Shown: positions 63,815-64,000 of the stretch, in pieces
Layout: the number at the start of each line of letters is the position of its first letter
How positions within the stretch are numbered: the stretch's first letter is position 1
Assembly (NCBI RefSeq): GCF_030490285.1
Contig: NZ_CP129884.1
Span: 1,736,001 to 1,800,000 of the forward strand
Length of the DNA: 64,000 nucleotides
DNA from: Methylomonas montana
GTDB lineage: Bacteria; Pseudomonadota; Gammaproteobacteria; Methylococcales; Methylomonadaceae
Reading direction: 5' to 3'
Notes under the pieces: generated by a model
Databases searched by the model: none
Seen by the model: the letters and a program-made list of their open reading frames with translations, nothing else
Told to the model about the DNA's origin: nothing
Made by a program: the position numbers and the translations under genes

Positions 63815-64000
63815 ATCGACGGCTTGTTGTCGCAGGCCTTCAGCAGTTTCGAAGGCAACGTGGAGAGGGAAGCCCAGGATTATCCGGCCATCGCTTGTCA
63901 CAAGGGCTGCGCCACCTGCTGTACCTTGCGGGTGACCGCGACGGCGCCGGAAGTGTTGTTGATTGCCCGGTACATCGCCTGGGCTAAGTTTGCGGACGGC
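63815..64000 (+). pseudogene. 3' continuation of the split YkgJ-type gene, running off the window
   Basis: Continues the frame of 62796-62885. CHKGCATCCTLRVTATAPEV is the cysteine cluster of the YkgJ (zinc/iron-chelating) family, followed by LLIARYIAWAK. The cluster Cys residues are intact. The gene's end lies outside the window. Confidence 0.8.

Overview
The window looks like chromosomal DNA of a gammaproteobacterium, most likely a methanotroph of the Methylococcales (Methylomonas/Methylobacter-like). This is an inference from the moderate GC content, a complete system I cytochrome c maturation operon, a large alpha-glucan/trehalose block, several VPxPA-CTERM (exosortase-type) surface proteins and a MauG-type di-haem protein. 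No rRNA or tRNA gene and no CRISPR array were seen, and no methane oxidation gene lies in the window.

Layout. 1-3.0 kb, minus strand: the 5' part of an Aas-like acyltransferase/acyl-ACP synthetase, then purE-purK, with a hairpin terminator between the two units. 3.1-11.3 kb, plus strand: a tightly overlapped ccmABCDEFGHI operon (including a 55-residue ccmD) followed by hemN, so haem synthesis and haem attachment are joined. 11.3-14.8 kb: an accessory patch with a diguanylate cyclase, an orphan CheB-type methylesterase, a decayed DUF3883 fragment and a Phd/VapC toxin-antitoxin pair. 14.9-28.0 kb: TreS-maltokinase, GlgX, TreY, TreZ and an amylo-1,6-glucosidase, i.e. two routes between alpha-glucan and trehalose. 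28-30.5 kb: a small unknown protein behind FNR/Dnr-like boxes, and a TSUP permease.

30.5-62.8 kb is a cell-surface region. A 3.4-kaa filamentous-haemagglutinin-like TpsA exoprotein runs on the minus strand. On the plus strand are several VPxPA-CTERM proteins, a PstS-like secreted protein, a duplicated sulfite-oxidase-fold protein, a di-haem peroxidase, and an unusual energised envelope cluster: a DUF2341-LamG-ExbB fusion, ExbD, TonB, a porin, a periplasmic coiled-coil protein and a TpsB (ShlB/FhaC) transporter. The only TpsB in the window sits in that cluster, so it is the obvious partner for the large TpsA, whose sole two cysteines lie in its last 14 residues, like the HMW1 anchor. Two GEMM-like (c-di-GMP-I) riboswitch candidates precede VPxPA-CTERM genes, tying this surface programme to the diguanylate cyclase signalling in the accessory patch.

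Signs of genome fluidity are clear. An IS5-like element with TTA target duplications splits a YkgJ-type cysteine-cluster gene whose frame is exactly restored by its removal. A 1.29-kb segment carrying riboswitch plus VPxPA-CTERM gene is flanked by an 8-bp direct repeat and splits another, already frameshifted, gene. A T5SS/PEP-CTERM-repeat protein carries a frameshift near its C terminus. Two copies of a dispersed intergenic repeat lie at 23.6 and 50.6 kb.
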